Shown: positions 13,871 to 20,852, numbered from the stretch's first letter. The stretch is 20,852 bases of DNA from Acidimicrobiia bacterium (GCA_013001485.1 JABDMN010000330.1:1-20852), one strand, 5' to 3'. Translations and numbers: made by a program. Notes: generated by a model from the letters alone, not told the origin.

Positions 13871-15580
13871 GTGACCCTGAACCGGCGATCCGTAGCGCTT
13901 CTCACTGCGGTGGCGATGACGGTTGCCGGCTGCGCGGCAGGGGCCTCGGGCAACCTCGACACCGTCCCCGAAACCCCGACGACCACCGTCGGACGGCAGA
14001 CCACCGTCGCAGGGCAGACTCCGACGAGCACCCTCCCCCAGGTCTCGACGGACCCCGTGTACGGGGGCACTCTCCGCTACGGCATCGAGGCCGACTCGTT
14101 GACCCCATGGACACCGCAGGGGACGGCAGCAGCCGTATCTGGACACATGGTGATGCGTTCGGTCTACGACACTCTCGCCCTCCCGACGCGCGATCTCGAG
14201 GTCGAGGGCAACCTCCTGGCCTCGATCACACCGAACTCCGACTGGACCGTGTGGACATTGGAAACCCGACCAGGGATCGAGTTCCACGATGGCAGTTCGC
14301 TCACCGGAGCCGTGGTTGCCGACAATCTGCAGCGGCACCGGCGCAGCTTCGTGACGGGCCCCTTCCTCACAAACGTCGCTGATATCTCCCAGGACGACAT
14401 GACGGTGACCGTGACAATGCGCCAACCGTGGGTGACCTTCCCCTCCGTCCTGACGACTCAGGTGGGGTATGTCGCGTCCTCCACGTGGCTGGCTGCGGTC
14501 GACACCGACCCGTCCCTGGCCTTGACCCCGGTCGGCACGGGTCCGTTCGTGTTCGACTCCTACGAGCCGGGAGGGACGTTCCGCGCCGTGCGCAACGACT
14601 CGTACTGGAGGGAGGGCCTCCCCTACCTCGACGCTGTGGAGTTCACCCCGCTGCGCAACATCCGTGACCGGTCGCAGGCGCTGCTCGACAACCGGGTCGA
14701 CATCATCCACACGTCGAACGGCGACGAGATCGCCCGGTTCCGGGAGCGGATCGGCGAGTTCTCGATGGTCGAGGCCGCCGAGTTCGGAGAGACGACCTAC
14801 ATCATGCTCAACGCCGGCAACCCCACCTCTCCCGTGAGCGACTCCCGGGTGCGAAGCGCAATGGCCATGGCCCTCGACTACGAGCTGATCAAGCAGGGTC
14901 GCAACGGCGGCATCTTCGACGTTGCCAACGGCCCCTTCAGCCCGGGCATGATCGGCTACCTGGACGACACCGGTTTCCCCACCTATGACCCCGACGGCGC
15001 CAGGGCGCTCGTGGACGCCTGGGAAGCCGACAACGGGCCTCTGTCGATCACCTTCACCACCACCTCAGACGAGTTCAACCGCATCTCGGCTGAGCTGTAC
15101 GCCCAGTTCTGGGAAGAGGTCGGCATCGACGTCACCGTGCAGACGATCGACCAGAGCCTGTACATCGGGTACGCGCTCACCGGGAACTTCGAGGCCTACT
15201 TCTGGCGGCTGCATTCGGGGTTCGATCCAGACTTGCAGAACGTCTGGTGGAACTCGCTGAACGCCATCGACTACGGGACGGTCACCGTCAACTTCAGCCG
15301 GCTGCGAGACCCGGTCATCGACGAAGCGCTGGCGGTGATCCGCACATCGGCGGACGACGCCGCCCGTCGAACGGCGGCCGAGGACGTCAACCGCCGTTTC
15401 GCAGACCAGGCGTACAACCTGTGGCTGGGTTGGGCGATAACCGGCATCATCTCGCAGCCCGACGTCCGTGACGTCAACACAGGGTTCGCAACGCCAGCCG
15501 GATCGCCCGTGCTGCCAACGGGAGTCGGCATCGGCGGCTCCCACCAACTTGCACAGATCTGGCTGGAGCCGGGATCATGA
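13871..15580 (+). CDS. ABC-transporter solute-binding lipoprotein, family 5 (OppA/DppA-like)
   Basis: This 569-residue lipoprotein has a signal peptide ending MTVAGC (C21) and a Thr/Gln-rich linker (about 36-56). The mature part follows the peptide/nickel-binding family 5 pattern: YGGTLRYGIEADSLTPWTPQ (62-81), the SDWTVWTLETRPGIEFHDGS region (about 122-141), GTGPFVFDSYEPGGTFRAVR (223-242) and LPYLDAVEF (251-259). Family 5 proteins bind peptides, nickel complexes or other solutes for an ABC importer. No permease or ATPase gene lies in the window, so the ligand and transporter are unknown. The start is a GTG at 13871 without a ribosome site, possibly leaderless. Its stop overlaps the start of the next gene as ATGA, coupling it to a zinc-ribbon membrane protein. 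Confidence 0.92.
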   Translation: MTLNRRSVALLTAVAMTVAGCAAGASGNLDTVPETPTTTVGRQTTVAGQTPTSTLPQVSTDPVYGGTLRYGIEADSLTPWTPQGTAAAVSGHMVMRSVYDTLALPTRDLEVEGNLLASITPNSDWTVWTLETRPGIEFHDGSSLTGAVVADNLQRHRRSFVTGPFLTNVADISQDDMTVTVTMRQPWVTFPSVLTTQVGYVASSTWLAAVDTDPSLALTPVGTGPFVFDSYEPGGTFRAVRNDSYWREGLPYLDAVEFTPLRNIRDRSQALLDNRVDIIHTSNGDEIARFRERIGEFSMVEAAEFGETTYIMLNAGNPTSPVSDSRVRSAMAMALDYELIKQGRNGGIFDVANGPFSPGMIGYLDDTGFPTYDPDGARALVDAWEADNGPLSITFTTTSDEFNRISAELYAQFWEEVGIDVTVQTIDQSLYIGYALTGNFEAYFWRLHSGFDPDLQNVWWNSLNAIDYGTVTVNFSRLRDPVIDEALAVIRTSADDAARRTAAEDVNRRFADQAYNLWLGWAITGIISQPDVRDVNTGFATPAGSPVLPTGVGIGGSHQLAQIWLEPGS

Positions 15581-16650
15581 GCGACGTGACTTACTGCCTC
15601 CACTGCGGCGCCACGAGAACGGGCGATGAGCCGTTCTGCGGAACGTGCGGGTCCAACATCGAGGTGATGGAGATGGCGCCGCGCCAGCTCGAGTGCCCCT
15701 CATGCCACAACGCGGTTGGAGTCACCTGGAGCCATTGCGGCGCTTGTGGCAACTCGCTCGCCGCCGGCGGCGTCCGACCCCTGCTGCGGGCCGTCGGCGA
15801 GGCGCCACCCCCACCACCGTCGACTCCCGAGATCGAGCCCACACCCCGGGTGCACCTGATCAGCCAGCCGCGGGACATCCTTGACGTCGTCGACTTGAAC
15901 AAGGACCGCGTTGTCACTGCCGAACCTGTCGCCCCGTCGGCACGAATCGACGAAGCGCTGCACACGTCGATCGCCGAGATGAAGGGCGGATACGAGGCCA
16001 CCGACGATGTCGCCGGATACCTCACGGCCGGGCCGGTCGGTCAATGGGCGCAACTGGCGCTGGTGGCATTCGGACTCGTCGCCGTGCTGACCGTCGGTGG
16101 ACTGCTTCTGCTCAACATCAGGCTCGATTCGTTCCGGGATGGCTCGGGAACCCTGGAGAGCGCCGAGCAGGTCCGCGACGTCCTCAATCTGTGGCTGCGG
16201 CCACTCGCGGTCGGCTTCGGAGCCCTGGCGTTTGGGCTCGTCGTCGCCTGGGCATACCGCGTGCACGAGAACATCGAGGCCTTCGGTATCACGGGTCGCA
16301 GGATTCCCGGATGGTTGGCCATCGCCTCCTGGTTCATCCCGATCGCGAACCTGCTCGTCCCGCACCGAGTCGTCAACGATGCCTGGCGGGGGTCACACCA
16401 CGAGGCGACCGGCCGCAATTGGACGTCGTACCGCCGCAACAGATGGGTCGACGTGTGGTGGCTCGCTGCCATCGCCGCGATCGCGGCCGCCGTCCTCTCG
16501 TTCCTTGCAGGCAACGACACCACAGCCGCTTCGATGGACGGCAACACCTGGCTCGCACTCGGCTACGGGTTGCTGGTGCTGATGGTCCTCGCTGCCGTCC
16601 GGACCATCGAAACCGTGAACCGGAGGCAGCGCACCCGCGCTAGCCGATGA
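15577..16650 (+). CDS. Double zinc-ribbon membrane protein with a DUF4328-like domain
   Basis: This 357-residue protein begins with two zinc ribbons: CLHC/CGTC (C7, C10, C21, C24) and CPSC/CGAC (C40, C43, C54, C57). A proline-rich, probably disordered stretch follows (about 75-150). From about 155 a membrane domain has four or five hydrophobic segments (about 158-178, 208-228, 245-262, 292-311, 325-342). RIPGWLAIASWFIPIANLLV (246-265) with PHRVVNDAW is typical of the DUF4328 family as I know it. Function unknown; the ribbons may bind a partner or nucleic acid on the cytosolic face. It is coupled by ATGA to the solute-binding lipoprotein, which makes a functional link possible. The last 11 bases overlap the end of fumC on the other strand. 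Confidence 0.85.
   Translation: MSDVTYCLHCGATRTGDEPFCGTCGSNIEVMEMAPRQLECPSCHNAVGVTWSHCGACGNSLAAGGVRPLLRAVGEAPPPPPSTPEIEPTPRVHLISQPRDILDVVDLNKDRVVTAEPVAPSARIDEALHTSIAEMKGGYEATDDVAGYLTAGPVGQWAQLALVAFGLVAVLTVGGLLLLNIRLDSFRDGSGTLESAEQVRDVLNLWLRPLAVGFGALAFGLVVAWAYRVHENIEAFGITGRRIPGWLAIASWFIPIANLLVPHRVVNDAWRGSHHEATGRNWTSYRRNRWVDVWWLAAIAAIAAAVLSFLAGNDTTAASMDGNTWLALGYGLLVLMVLAAVRTIETVNRRQRTRASR
16628..16641. terminator. Small stem-loop inside the overlapping ends of two convergent genes
   Basis: AGCGC-ACCC-GCGCT forms a perfect 5-base GC-rich stem with a 4-base loop. It covers the last codons of the DUF4328-like gene and reaches into the fumC stop codon. No T-run follows. It is a weak candidate for pausing or termination. 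Confidence 0.25.
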
Positions 16651-18028
16651 CGCCACCTTCGGTCATGGGCCGGAGGTCGAGGGCGGCATCTAGGTCAGCC
16701 TCAGGCAAGACCTCCATCTCGAGTGCAACGTCGCGCACGCCGCGACCTTCCTCGAACGCTGTCTTCGCCACCTTGGCCGCCAGGTCGTAGCCGATCTTGG
16801 GAACCAGGGCCGTGATGATGATCACGTTCCGCTCAACGAGCTCGGTCGCCCGTGCCTCATCCGCCTCGATGCCCTCGATGCACTTGGTCCGCAACACGTC
16901 AGCGGCCCGCGACAGAAGTGCTGCAGACTCGAGGAGGTTGTGAGCCATCACCGGCATCATCACGTTGAGCTCGAAGTTGCCGTTGGCACCGCCCCAGGCG
17001 ATCGCCGTGTCGTTGCCCATCACCTGAGCGGCGACCTGCATCGCCATCTCGGGAATAACCGGGTTCACCTTTCCGGGCATGATCGATGAGCCCGGCTGGA
17101 GCGACGGGAGCTTGATCTCGGCGATGGCGGTGCGCGGACCGCTCGACAACCAGCGAAGGTCATTGGCGATCTTGAACATCGACGTGGCCACCGTCTTCAT
17201 CGCTCCGGAGGCCGAGACCACGGCGTCCTTGGCTCCCTGCGCCTCGAAGTGGTCGACGGCTTCATAGAACCCGTGGCCGGAGGTCTTCGCCATGGAGGCG
17301 ATCACCGCAGGGGCAAACCCTGCGGGGGCATTGATGCCGGTACCGACAGCGGTGCCGCCCAAGGCCAGTTCCTCCAGCTCGACAGCGGCCGCCTCACTGC
17401 GGTCGATGCCCTTGCGAATCTGCGCCGCGTATCCCCCGAACTCCTGACCGAGACGGATCGGGGTCGCATCCATCAGGTGCGTTCGCCCCGACTTGATGAT
17501 CGCATCGAACTCTTCGGCCTTTGCCTCGAGCGCTCCGGCAAGACCGTCCAGCGCCGGGATGAGGTCTTCGCGGATTGCAGCGACCCCGGCGACATGGATC
17601 GCCGTGGGGATCACATCGTTCGATGACTGGCCGGCGTTGACGTGGTCGTTGGGGTGAACGAGCTTCGATCCCAACTCTCCACCCATGATCTCCGTCGCCC
17701 GATTGGCGATGACCTCGTTGGCATTCATGTTGGTCGAGGTTCCCGACCCGGTCTGGAAGATGTCCACGACGAAGTGGCCATCGTGGGAGCCATTCATCAC
17801 CTCGTCGGCTGCCGAGATGATCGCCTCGGCCTTGTCGGCGTCGACCGATCCGTTCTCACGATTGATCTTCGCCGCAGACCCCTTGATCAAGCCAAGGGCC
17901 CATATGAAACGGCGGCCAAACCGGAGTTCTGAGATCGGGAAGTTGTCGACGGCCCGTTGCGTCGACGCCCCGTAGTAGGCGTCAGCTGGGACGGAGACCT
18001 CTCCCATGGAGTCACGTTCGATGCGCAT
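16640..18028 (-). CDS. fumC: Class II fumarate hydratase
   Basis: This cofactor-free TCA enzyme interconverts fumarate and L-malate as a cytosolic homotetramer. The 462 residues match class II fumarases (E. coli FumC 467). The superfamily signature GSSIMPGKVNPV (313-324) gives the catalytic serine in the flexible loop, and SGRTHLMDATP (180-190) gives the proton-shuttling H184. TGSGTSTNMNANEV (93-106) and NAGQSSNDVIPT (131-142) complete the substrate site. SSNDVIPTA and KVNPV with this length favour fumarase over aspartase or argininosuccinate lyase. The ATG at 18026-18028 has CGAGGAG five bases upstream. Located 45 bases after the hexad-repeat protein gene on the same strand, it may be read through from the suf operon or have its own promoter. 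Being iron-free, it does not need the clusters made by SUF. Confidence 0.96.
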   Translation of the reverse strand: MRIERDSMGEVSVPADAYYGASTQRAVDNFPISELRFGRRFIWALGLIKGSAAKINRENGSVDADKAEAIISAADEVMNGSHDGHFVVDIFQTGSGTSTNMNANEVIANRATEIMGGELGSKLVHPNDHVNAGQSSNDVIPTAIHVAGVAAIREDLIPALDGLAGALEAKAEEFDAIIKSGRTHLMDATPIRLGQEFGGYAAQIRKGIDRSEAAAVELEELALGGTAVGTGINAPAGFAPAVIASMAKTSGHGFYEAVDHFEAQGAKDAVVSASGAMKTVATSMFKIANDLRWLSSGPRTAIAEIKLPSLQPGSSIMPGKVNPVIPEMAMQVAAQVMGNDTAIAWGGANGNFELNVMMPVMAHNLLESAALLSRAADVLRTKCIEGIEADEARATELVERNVIIITALVPKIGYDLAAKVAKTAFEEGRGVRDVALEMEVLPEADLDAALDLRPMTEGGVIG

Positions 18029-18073
18029 GCTGCTCCTCGAGTGGCGATCGTCCCTGAGCCTACCGGTGGGTTG

Positions 18074-18637
18074 TCACCCCAACTCGGCAACGATGCGGGC
18101 GATCTCGGCGAGTCGGGTTTCGAGAGTCTGGAGAAGCGGGCCAAGGTCGGTGCCGCTGACGTCGACCGTCACCGGGAGCCGGAGCTCCACCGGCAGGTCG
18201 AGGTCGATCGGGATGTCGTCGGCGATCTGCACCGGCACCACCACGTCGATCGGGACGTCCATGTCCACAGGTACTTCGGCCTGGAACGGGATCTCGATAC
18301 CGAACGGCCCCGGCACCACCACATCGACAAGGAACGTCTCGGTGATCGGGAACGACGTGACGATGGGCACCTGGAATGTTCGGTTGAGCGGGATGGTGGC
18401 CGAGATCGGCAGGGACTCATCGATGTCCACCTCGAACGTCAGCGTCGACTCGCGCAGTGAGGCGATGTCAGCGACGCTCTCGTTGAGGGCAGACTCGACC
18501 GACGGAGACAGCCGGTTCACATCAGATCGGAAGCCAAGCCAACCGGCGAGAACAACGAGGTTCAGGATCAGCGACAGCCCGGCGACGACGCCGATGGCGA
18601 TCGTCACCCGCGCTCCGTACTCCTCCCACCAGTTCAT
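18074..18637 (-). CDS. Membrane-anchored protein with proline hexad repeats, unknown function
   Basis: I do not recognise this 187-residue protein. It has a short cytosolic N-terminus, one membrane helix (about 11-35), a hydrophilic region that may be helical (about 38-65), a beta-like repeat region (about 68-160) and a C-terminal amphipathic helix (about 164-186). In the repeat region prolines sit at 77, 83, 91, 97, 109, 117, 123, 129, 135, 143, 149 and 155, with steps of 6 or 8 (one of 12), each flanked by I, V, L or F, with acidic or polar residues alternating in between (for example VPVDMDVPIDVVVPV). No cysteine is present. The ATG at 18635-18637 overlaps the preceding stop (ATGA), with GGAGG upstream. 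It ends the sufD-to-repeat-protein gene run. Confidence 0.8.
   Translation of the reverse strand: MNWWEEYGARVTIAIGVVAGLSLILNLVVLAGWLGFRSDVNRLSPSVESALNESVADIASLRESTLTFEVDIDESLPISATIPLNRTFQVPIVTSFPITETFLVDVVVPGPFGIEIPFQAEVPVDMDVPIDVVVPVQIADDIPIDLDLPVELRLPVTVDVSGTDLGPLLQTLETRLAEIARIVAELG
18158..18412 (-). repeat. Degenerate 18-bp coding repeats (hexad repeat domain)
   Basis: This stretch encodes residues 76-160 of the membrane-anchored protein. Related units such as GTCGATCGGGATGTC and GTCGATCGGGACGTC recur on the plus strand at multiples of about 18 bases, with occasional 24-base spacings, which matches the 6- and 8-residue protein period. The units have diverged, so this looks like an old expansion that is kept for protein structure. 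Confidence 0.6.
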
Positions 18638-19134
18638 ACGAGAGAGAACCTCCCCGAGCTGCCCCAAGCGTCGTCGCCTTCCGTGAAGAGCATCACCGTG
18701 TCAGCAACACAGTGGATCGGTAGACCGGCTTCGAGCTCGGGGGTCATCCACTCGAACGTCGCGCCATCTCCATGAGCAACGGTGAGATGGGGCACGAGGT
18801 CGGGGAACGCCCCCTCGTACGGCGGATACTCGGGCCAATGGTCGTGGAGCACGTTGGTGAGGTCGGCAAACGGTTCGGCAGGTTCCGGTACCAGGAACAG
18901 GGTGTCGTCGAACGAGTCGACGTCGACCAGGTCGAATTCGAAGGACGGGCGCGGGGCGAGCAGCGCCGACAGATCATCGATGACGCCGGGCGTGATCGGC
19001 CGGCCCGTCATGAAGGGGTAGAGGACCGTGATGTGAGCGGGTATGCCAACTACAGCAGCCGGGTCGTGCTCAGCGCGCAAGCCCGATACGAGCGGTTCAG
19101 CACGAGGGACCGGAATGATGAGCGCAGACGTCAC
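18634..19134 (-). CDS. 2H phosphoesterase / 2'-5' RNA ligase-like protein
   Basis: This 166-residue protein carries the two HxT motifs that define the 2H superfamily: H34-I-T36 in IPAHITVLYPF and H116-L-T118 in LVPHLTVAHGD, spaced as usual for LigT-like folds. Family members hydrolyse or form 2'-5' or cyclic phosphodiester bonds in RNA or small nucleotides; the substrate here cannot be told. The GTG at 19132-19134 fuses with the preceding TAG (TAGTG) and gives a start, VTSALIIPVP, that fits the first strand of the fold. Frames starting further upstream are read-through of the overlapped gene. It is in the gene run after the second sufC, between two membrane proteins; no known link to Fe-S assembly exists. 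Confidence 0.85.
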   Translation of the reverse strand: MTSALIIPVPRAEPLVSGLRAEHDPAAVVGIPAHITVLYPFMTGRPITPGVIDDLSALLAPRPSFEFDLVDVDSFDDTLFLVPEPAEPFADLTNVLHDHWPEYPPYEGAFPDLVPHLTVAHGDGATFEWMTPELEAGLPIHCVADTVMLFTEGDDAWGSSGRFSLV

Positions 19135-19562
19135 TAGGCAAGCCAGCCGCCAATGAACACCAGCACGAAGGCAGCGACGGTGAGACCAACAGCTCCCCAA
19201 TGCACCGCGAGCCACAAACGGGATCGCCCGGTCATCTCGAGAGCCTCACCGAGTGGCCCGGCGCCATACATGATCGTGCGAGCCAGTCGATCGCGTCGCG
19301 TGCCACGCCCGAACATCGTTTGGATTGCCCCACCCACCTGTTCGTCGTCAGGTACGAGTCGCTCCGCCCTGGCATGCAGAGGCCGGGCGAGCGCCCCGAG
19401 ATTGACCAGCACCAGGATGGCGGCACCAAGCAGCCACCAGCCGGTCAGCGAGACGAGCAGCGCAAGAGCGATCACCCACACGGCCCAGAGCTTCAACCGC
19501 TCGACGAGGAACAGCTCGGCGTCGTCAGTGGATGTGAAGACGGGGAGTTCGTTCGAGGTCAC
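19134..19562 (-). CDS. Small membrane protein of unknown function in the suf operon
   Basis: I do not recognise this 142-residue protein. It has two adjacent hydrophobic segments (about 24-41 and 43-58), a cytosolic-looking charged loop (about 60-112, with RPLHARAERLVPDDEQ and FGRGTRRDRLAR) and a C-terminal membrane segment (about 116-141). There is no cysteine or known motif. The GTG start (19560-19562) overlaps the TGA of the second sufC (GTGA) and its TAG overlaps the GTG of the 2H phosphoesterase, so it sits within a tightly coupled run. It might place or regulate the neighbouring activities at the membrane; that is only inference. Confidence 0.78.
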   Translation of the reverse strand: MTSNELPVFTSTDDAELFLVERLKLWAVWVIALALLVSLTGWWLLGAAILVLVNLGALARPLHARAERLVPDDEQVGGAIQTMFGRGTRRDRLARTIMYGAGPLGEALEMTGRSRLWLAVHWGAVGLTVAAFVLVFIGGWLA

Positions 19563-20308
19563 GGGAGGTCGGCGAGCGGATCGCCACCACCGGAGCGCTC
19601 TGCCTCGTAGCCGGAAGCCTCCAGCTCGTCGGCCACCTCCGGCCCGCCCGAGCGCACAATGCGCCCATCGACCATCACGTGGACCTTGTCAGGTTCCATG
19701 TAGCGCAGGATACGGCTGTAGTGGGTGATGATCAGGACGCCGAGATCTGGCCCGCGCAACTCCTCGACGAGACCGGCGACTTCCCGGACTGCGTCGATGT
19801 CGAGACCGGAGTCGATCTCGTCCAGGATGGCGACACGGGGGGCGGCCACGGCCATTTGATACATCTCGGCACGCTTCTTCTCACCACCCGAGAGCCCGAC
19901 ATTGACCGGACGATCGAGGAACGGACCCATCTTGAGCTGCTCGGCAGCCTGGTCGGCCCGACTCAACACGACATCGGGCTCCGAAGACGACGCGGCCATC
20001 TCGGCGACCAGGTCGCGGAACGACACCCCGGGGATCTCGACGGGATACTGGAAGGCCTCGAACAGGCCGGCTGCCGCCCTGGCGTCGGTCTCGAGATCAA
20101 GGATCGACACACCATTGACTGTCGCCGAGCCGCCCGTCTCGTACCCGGATCGCCCCATGAGCGCATGGCACAGCGTGCTCTTGCCAGACCCGTTCGGGCC
20201 CATCAGCACGTGCACCTCCCCGAAGGGAACCTCGAGATCGACGCCGCGGAGTATGTCGAGATCTCCGATACGTGCGGTGAGCCCGTTGACGGACAGCGCA
20301 ACGCTCAC
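19559..20308 (-). CDS. sufC: SufC, Fe-S cluster assembly ATPase (copy beside sufD)
   Basis: A second SufC of 249 residues, the same length as the copy at 7960-8709 but clearly divergent. It has Walker A GPNGSGKST (37-45), Q87 in EAFQYPVEIPG, signature LSGGEKKRAE (139-148), Walker B VAILDEIDSGLD (159-170) and switch H196 in ITHYSRIL. The order sufD, Rieske, sufC is the standard actinobacterial arrangement, so this is probably the copy that works in the SufBCD complex. The residue after KKR is Ala, where the other copy and most SufCs have Asn or His, and the segment VAEMAASSSEPDVVLSRAD (101-119) differs strongly from the other copy. GTG start overlapping the Rieske stop (GTGA); its own stop overlaps the next start. 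Confidence 0.94.
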   Translation of the reverse strand: MSVALSVNGLTARIGDLDILRGVDLEVPFGEVHVLMGPNGSGKSTLCHALMGRSGYETGGSATVNGVSILDLETDARAAAGLFEAFQYPVEIPGVSFRDLVAEMAASSSEPDVVLSRADQAAEQLKMGPFLDRPVNVGLSGGEKKRAEMYQMAVAAPRVAILDEIDSGLDIDAVREVAGLVEELRGPDLGVLIITHYSRILRYMEPDKVHVMVDGRIVRSGGPEVADELEASGYEAERSGGGDPLADLP

Positions 20309-20625
20309 GATTCCCCCTCGACGGTCAAGAACACTTCGCCATCGGCAACCTCAGCTACGTAGACGGGGACAGAACGGGTTGCGGGGAACGCATCGGGTTC
20401 ACCGGTCTGAAGATTGAACGCGGACCCGTGGCGAGGACATTCGACGTCCATGTCGAACACCTCGCCTTCGGCGAGCGAGGCTTCGGCGTGGCTGCAGCGA
20501 TCGCCGATGGCGTAGATGTCGTCCTCGATGCGGAAAACGGCGATGCGATGACCGTAGGCCTCGACCTTCACCCCGGCTCCTTCAGGGAGATCGGCGAGTT
20601 GCCCGATAGAGAATCGTTCGCTCAT
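20305..20625 (-). CDS. Rieske-type [2Fe-2S] ferredoxin of the suf operon
   Basis: This 106-residue protein is a single Rieske domain, like the ferredoxin components of ring-hydroxylating dioxygenases and NirD. The cluster ligands are C44 and H46 in DRCSHAEASLAEG and C63 and H66 in ECPRHGSAF. It lacks any membrane segment, so it is a soluble electron carrier. The place between sufD and sufC is typical of actinobacteria, where annotation as a dioxygenase ferredoxin is common but probably misleading: no oxygenase gene is nearby. A role in supplying electrons to cluster assembly is inference. The ATG at 20623-20625 overlaps sufD's stop (ATGA) and the end overlaps sufC (GTGA). A longer frame to 20835 would lie inside sufD. 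Confidence 0.92.
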   Translation of the reverse strand: MSERFSIGQLADLPEGAGVKVEAYGHRIAVFRIEDDIYAIGDRCSHAEASLAEGEVFDMDVECPRHGSAFNLQTGEPDAFPATRSVPVYVAEVADGEVFLTVEGES

Positions 20626-20852
20626 ACCCGACCCTGCTCCTGAGCGCTGACGTACTTGTCGTTGATCCACTCCCGAAGCGGGCCGGCGAGCTGTGGGTGC
20701 GGGAAGCGACCGATGGCCTCCTCGAAGAAGCCTCTCACCTGGAGGCGATCGGCTCGGGGCCGGTCGATTCCCCGGCTCATCAAGTAGTACCGCTGTTCGT
20801 CCTCGAGAGGGCCCACTGTGGATCCGTGACCACATCGCACGTCGTTGGCGAG
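20622..20852 (-). CDS. sufD: SufD, C-terminal end (runs off the window)
   Basis: Only the last 76 residues are visible. LANDVRCGHGSTVGPLEDEQ followed by RYYLMSRGI is the conserved C-terminal block of SufD, a subunit of the SufBCD Fe-S scaffold. The histidine in CGHGSTVG corresponds, in my reading, to the E. coli SufD histidine at the SufB-SufD interface thought to bind the nascent cluster. SufB proteins have a different sequence here, ending in QLFYCRQRGI-type motifs, so sufD is favoured. The remaining helix ends REWINDKYVSAQEQGRV. The stop overlaps the Rieske ATG. sufB probably lies just outside the window upstream. Confidence 0.92.
   Translation of the reverse strand, partial: LANDVRCGHGSTVGPLEDEQRYYLMSRGIDRPRADRLQVRGFFEEAIGRFPHPQLAGPLREWINDKYVSAQEQGRV

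Noticed and set aside
13691..14710. A 339-codon frame antisense to the solute-binding protein gene
   Set aside because: No motifs; it overlaps a clear lipoprotein gene and runs through the divergent gap.
20626..20835. N-terminal extension of the Rieske ferredoxin
   Set aside because: It lies inside sufD, and the ATG at 20625 gives the exact length of a Rieske domain with an ATGA overlap.
1..20852. tRNA, rRNA, insertion sequences, prophage, CRISPR or toxin-antitoxin genes
   Set aside because: I found no cloverleaf, transposase, integrase, regular spaced repeat or toxin-antitoxin pair; the HNH gene is the only mobile-element-like item.

Overview
The window is a compact, high-GC piece of an actinobacterial chromosome. 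Four things point to the class Acidimicrobiia or a close relative: a SUF iron-sulfur operon with a Rieske ferredoxin between sufD and sufC, a DUF222/HNH endonuclease, an F420-type LLM oxidoreductase, and secreted proteins with long threonine-rich linkers just after the lipobox or membrane anchor. The taxon is inferred; there is no rRNA here. I found 24 protein-coding genes, two cut by the window edges, and no tRNA, rRNA, CRISPR array or insertion sequence. Most starts are set by 1-11 base overlaps with the preceding stop (ATGA, GTGA, TAATG, TAGTG).

Layout. 1-834 (-): a small membrane-anchored protein coupled to the N-terminus of a methylmalonyl-CoA-mutase-family enzyme. 907-2857 (+): dsbB followed by two paralogous thioredoxin-like proteins, an envelope disulfide/redox operon. 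2860-3981 (-): acyl-CoA dehydrogenase. 4034-4636 (+): glyoxalase-II-like metallo-beta-lactamase-fold hydrolase. 4640-6858 (-): kbl-tdh, the two-step threonine-to-glycine route. 6967-7908 (+): LLM oxidoreductase. 7960-10825 (+): sufC-sufS-sufU-marR. 10822-11715 (-): GerMN/Gmad2 lipoprotein. 11855-12937 (+): DUF222/HNH protein. 12951-13826 (-): LysM plus lytic-transglycosylase-like protein. 13871-16650 (+): family 5 solute-binding lipoprotein and a zinc-ribbon/DUF4328-like membrane protein. 16640-18028 (-): fumC. 18074-20852 (-): sufD (partial), Rieske ferredoxin, a second sufC, a membrane protein, a 2H phosphoesterase and a membrane-anchored protein built of hexad proline repeats.

The most interesting points are the SUF machinery split over two opposite-strand operons with two different SufC ATPases; the uncharacterised tail of the second operon, especially the hexad-repeat protein; the DsbB operon with a CSFC/CPHC pair of thioredoxin-like partners on different anchors; a 29-bp near-perfect dyad between two divergent envelope genes; and five convergent gene pairs with almost no space between stops, one sharing a palindromic CTAG. 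I see no wholly new defence or mobile system here.
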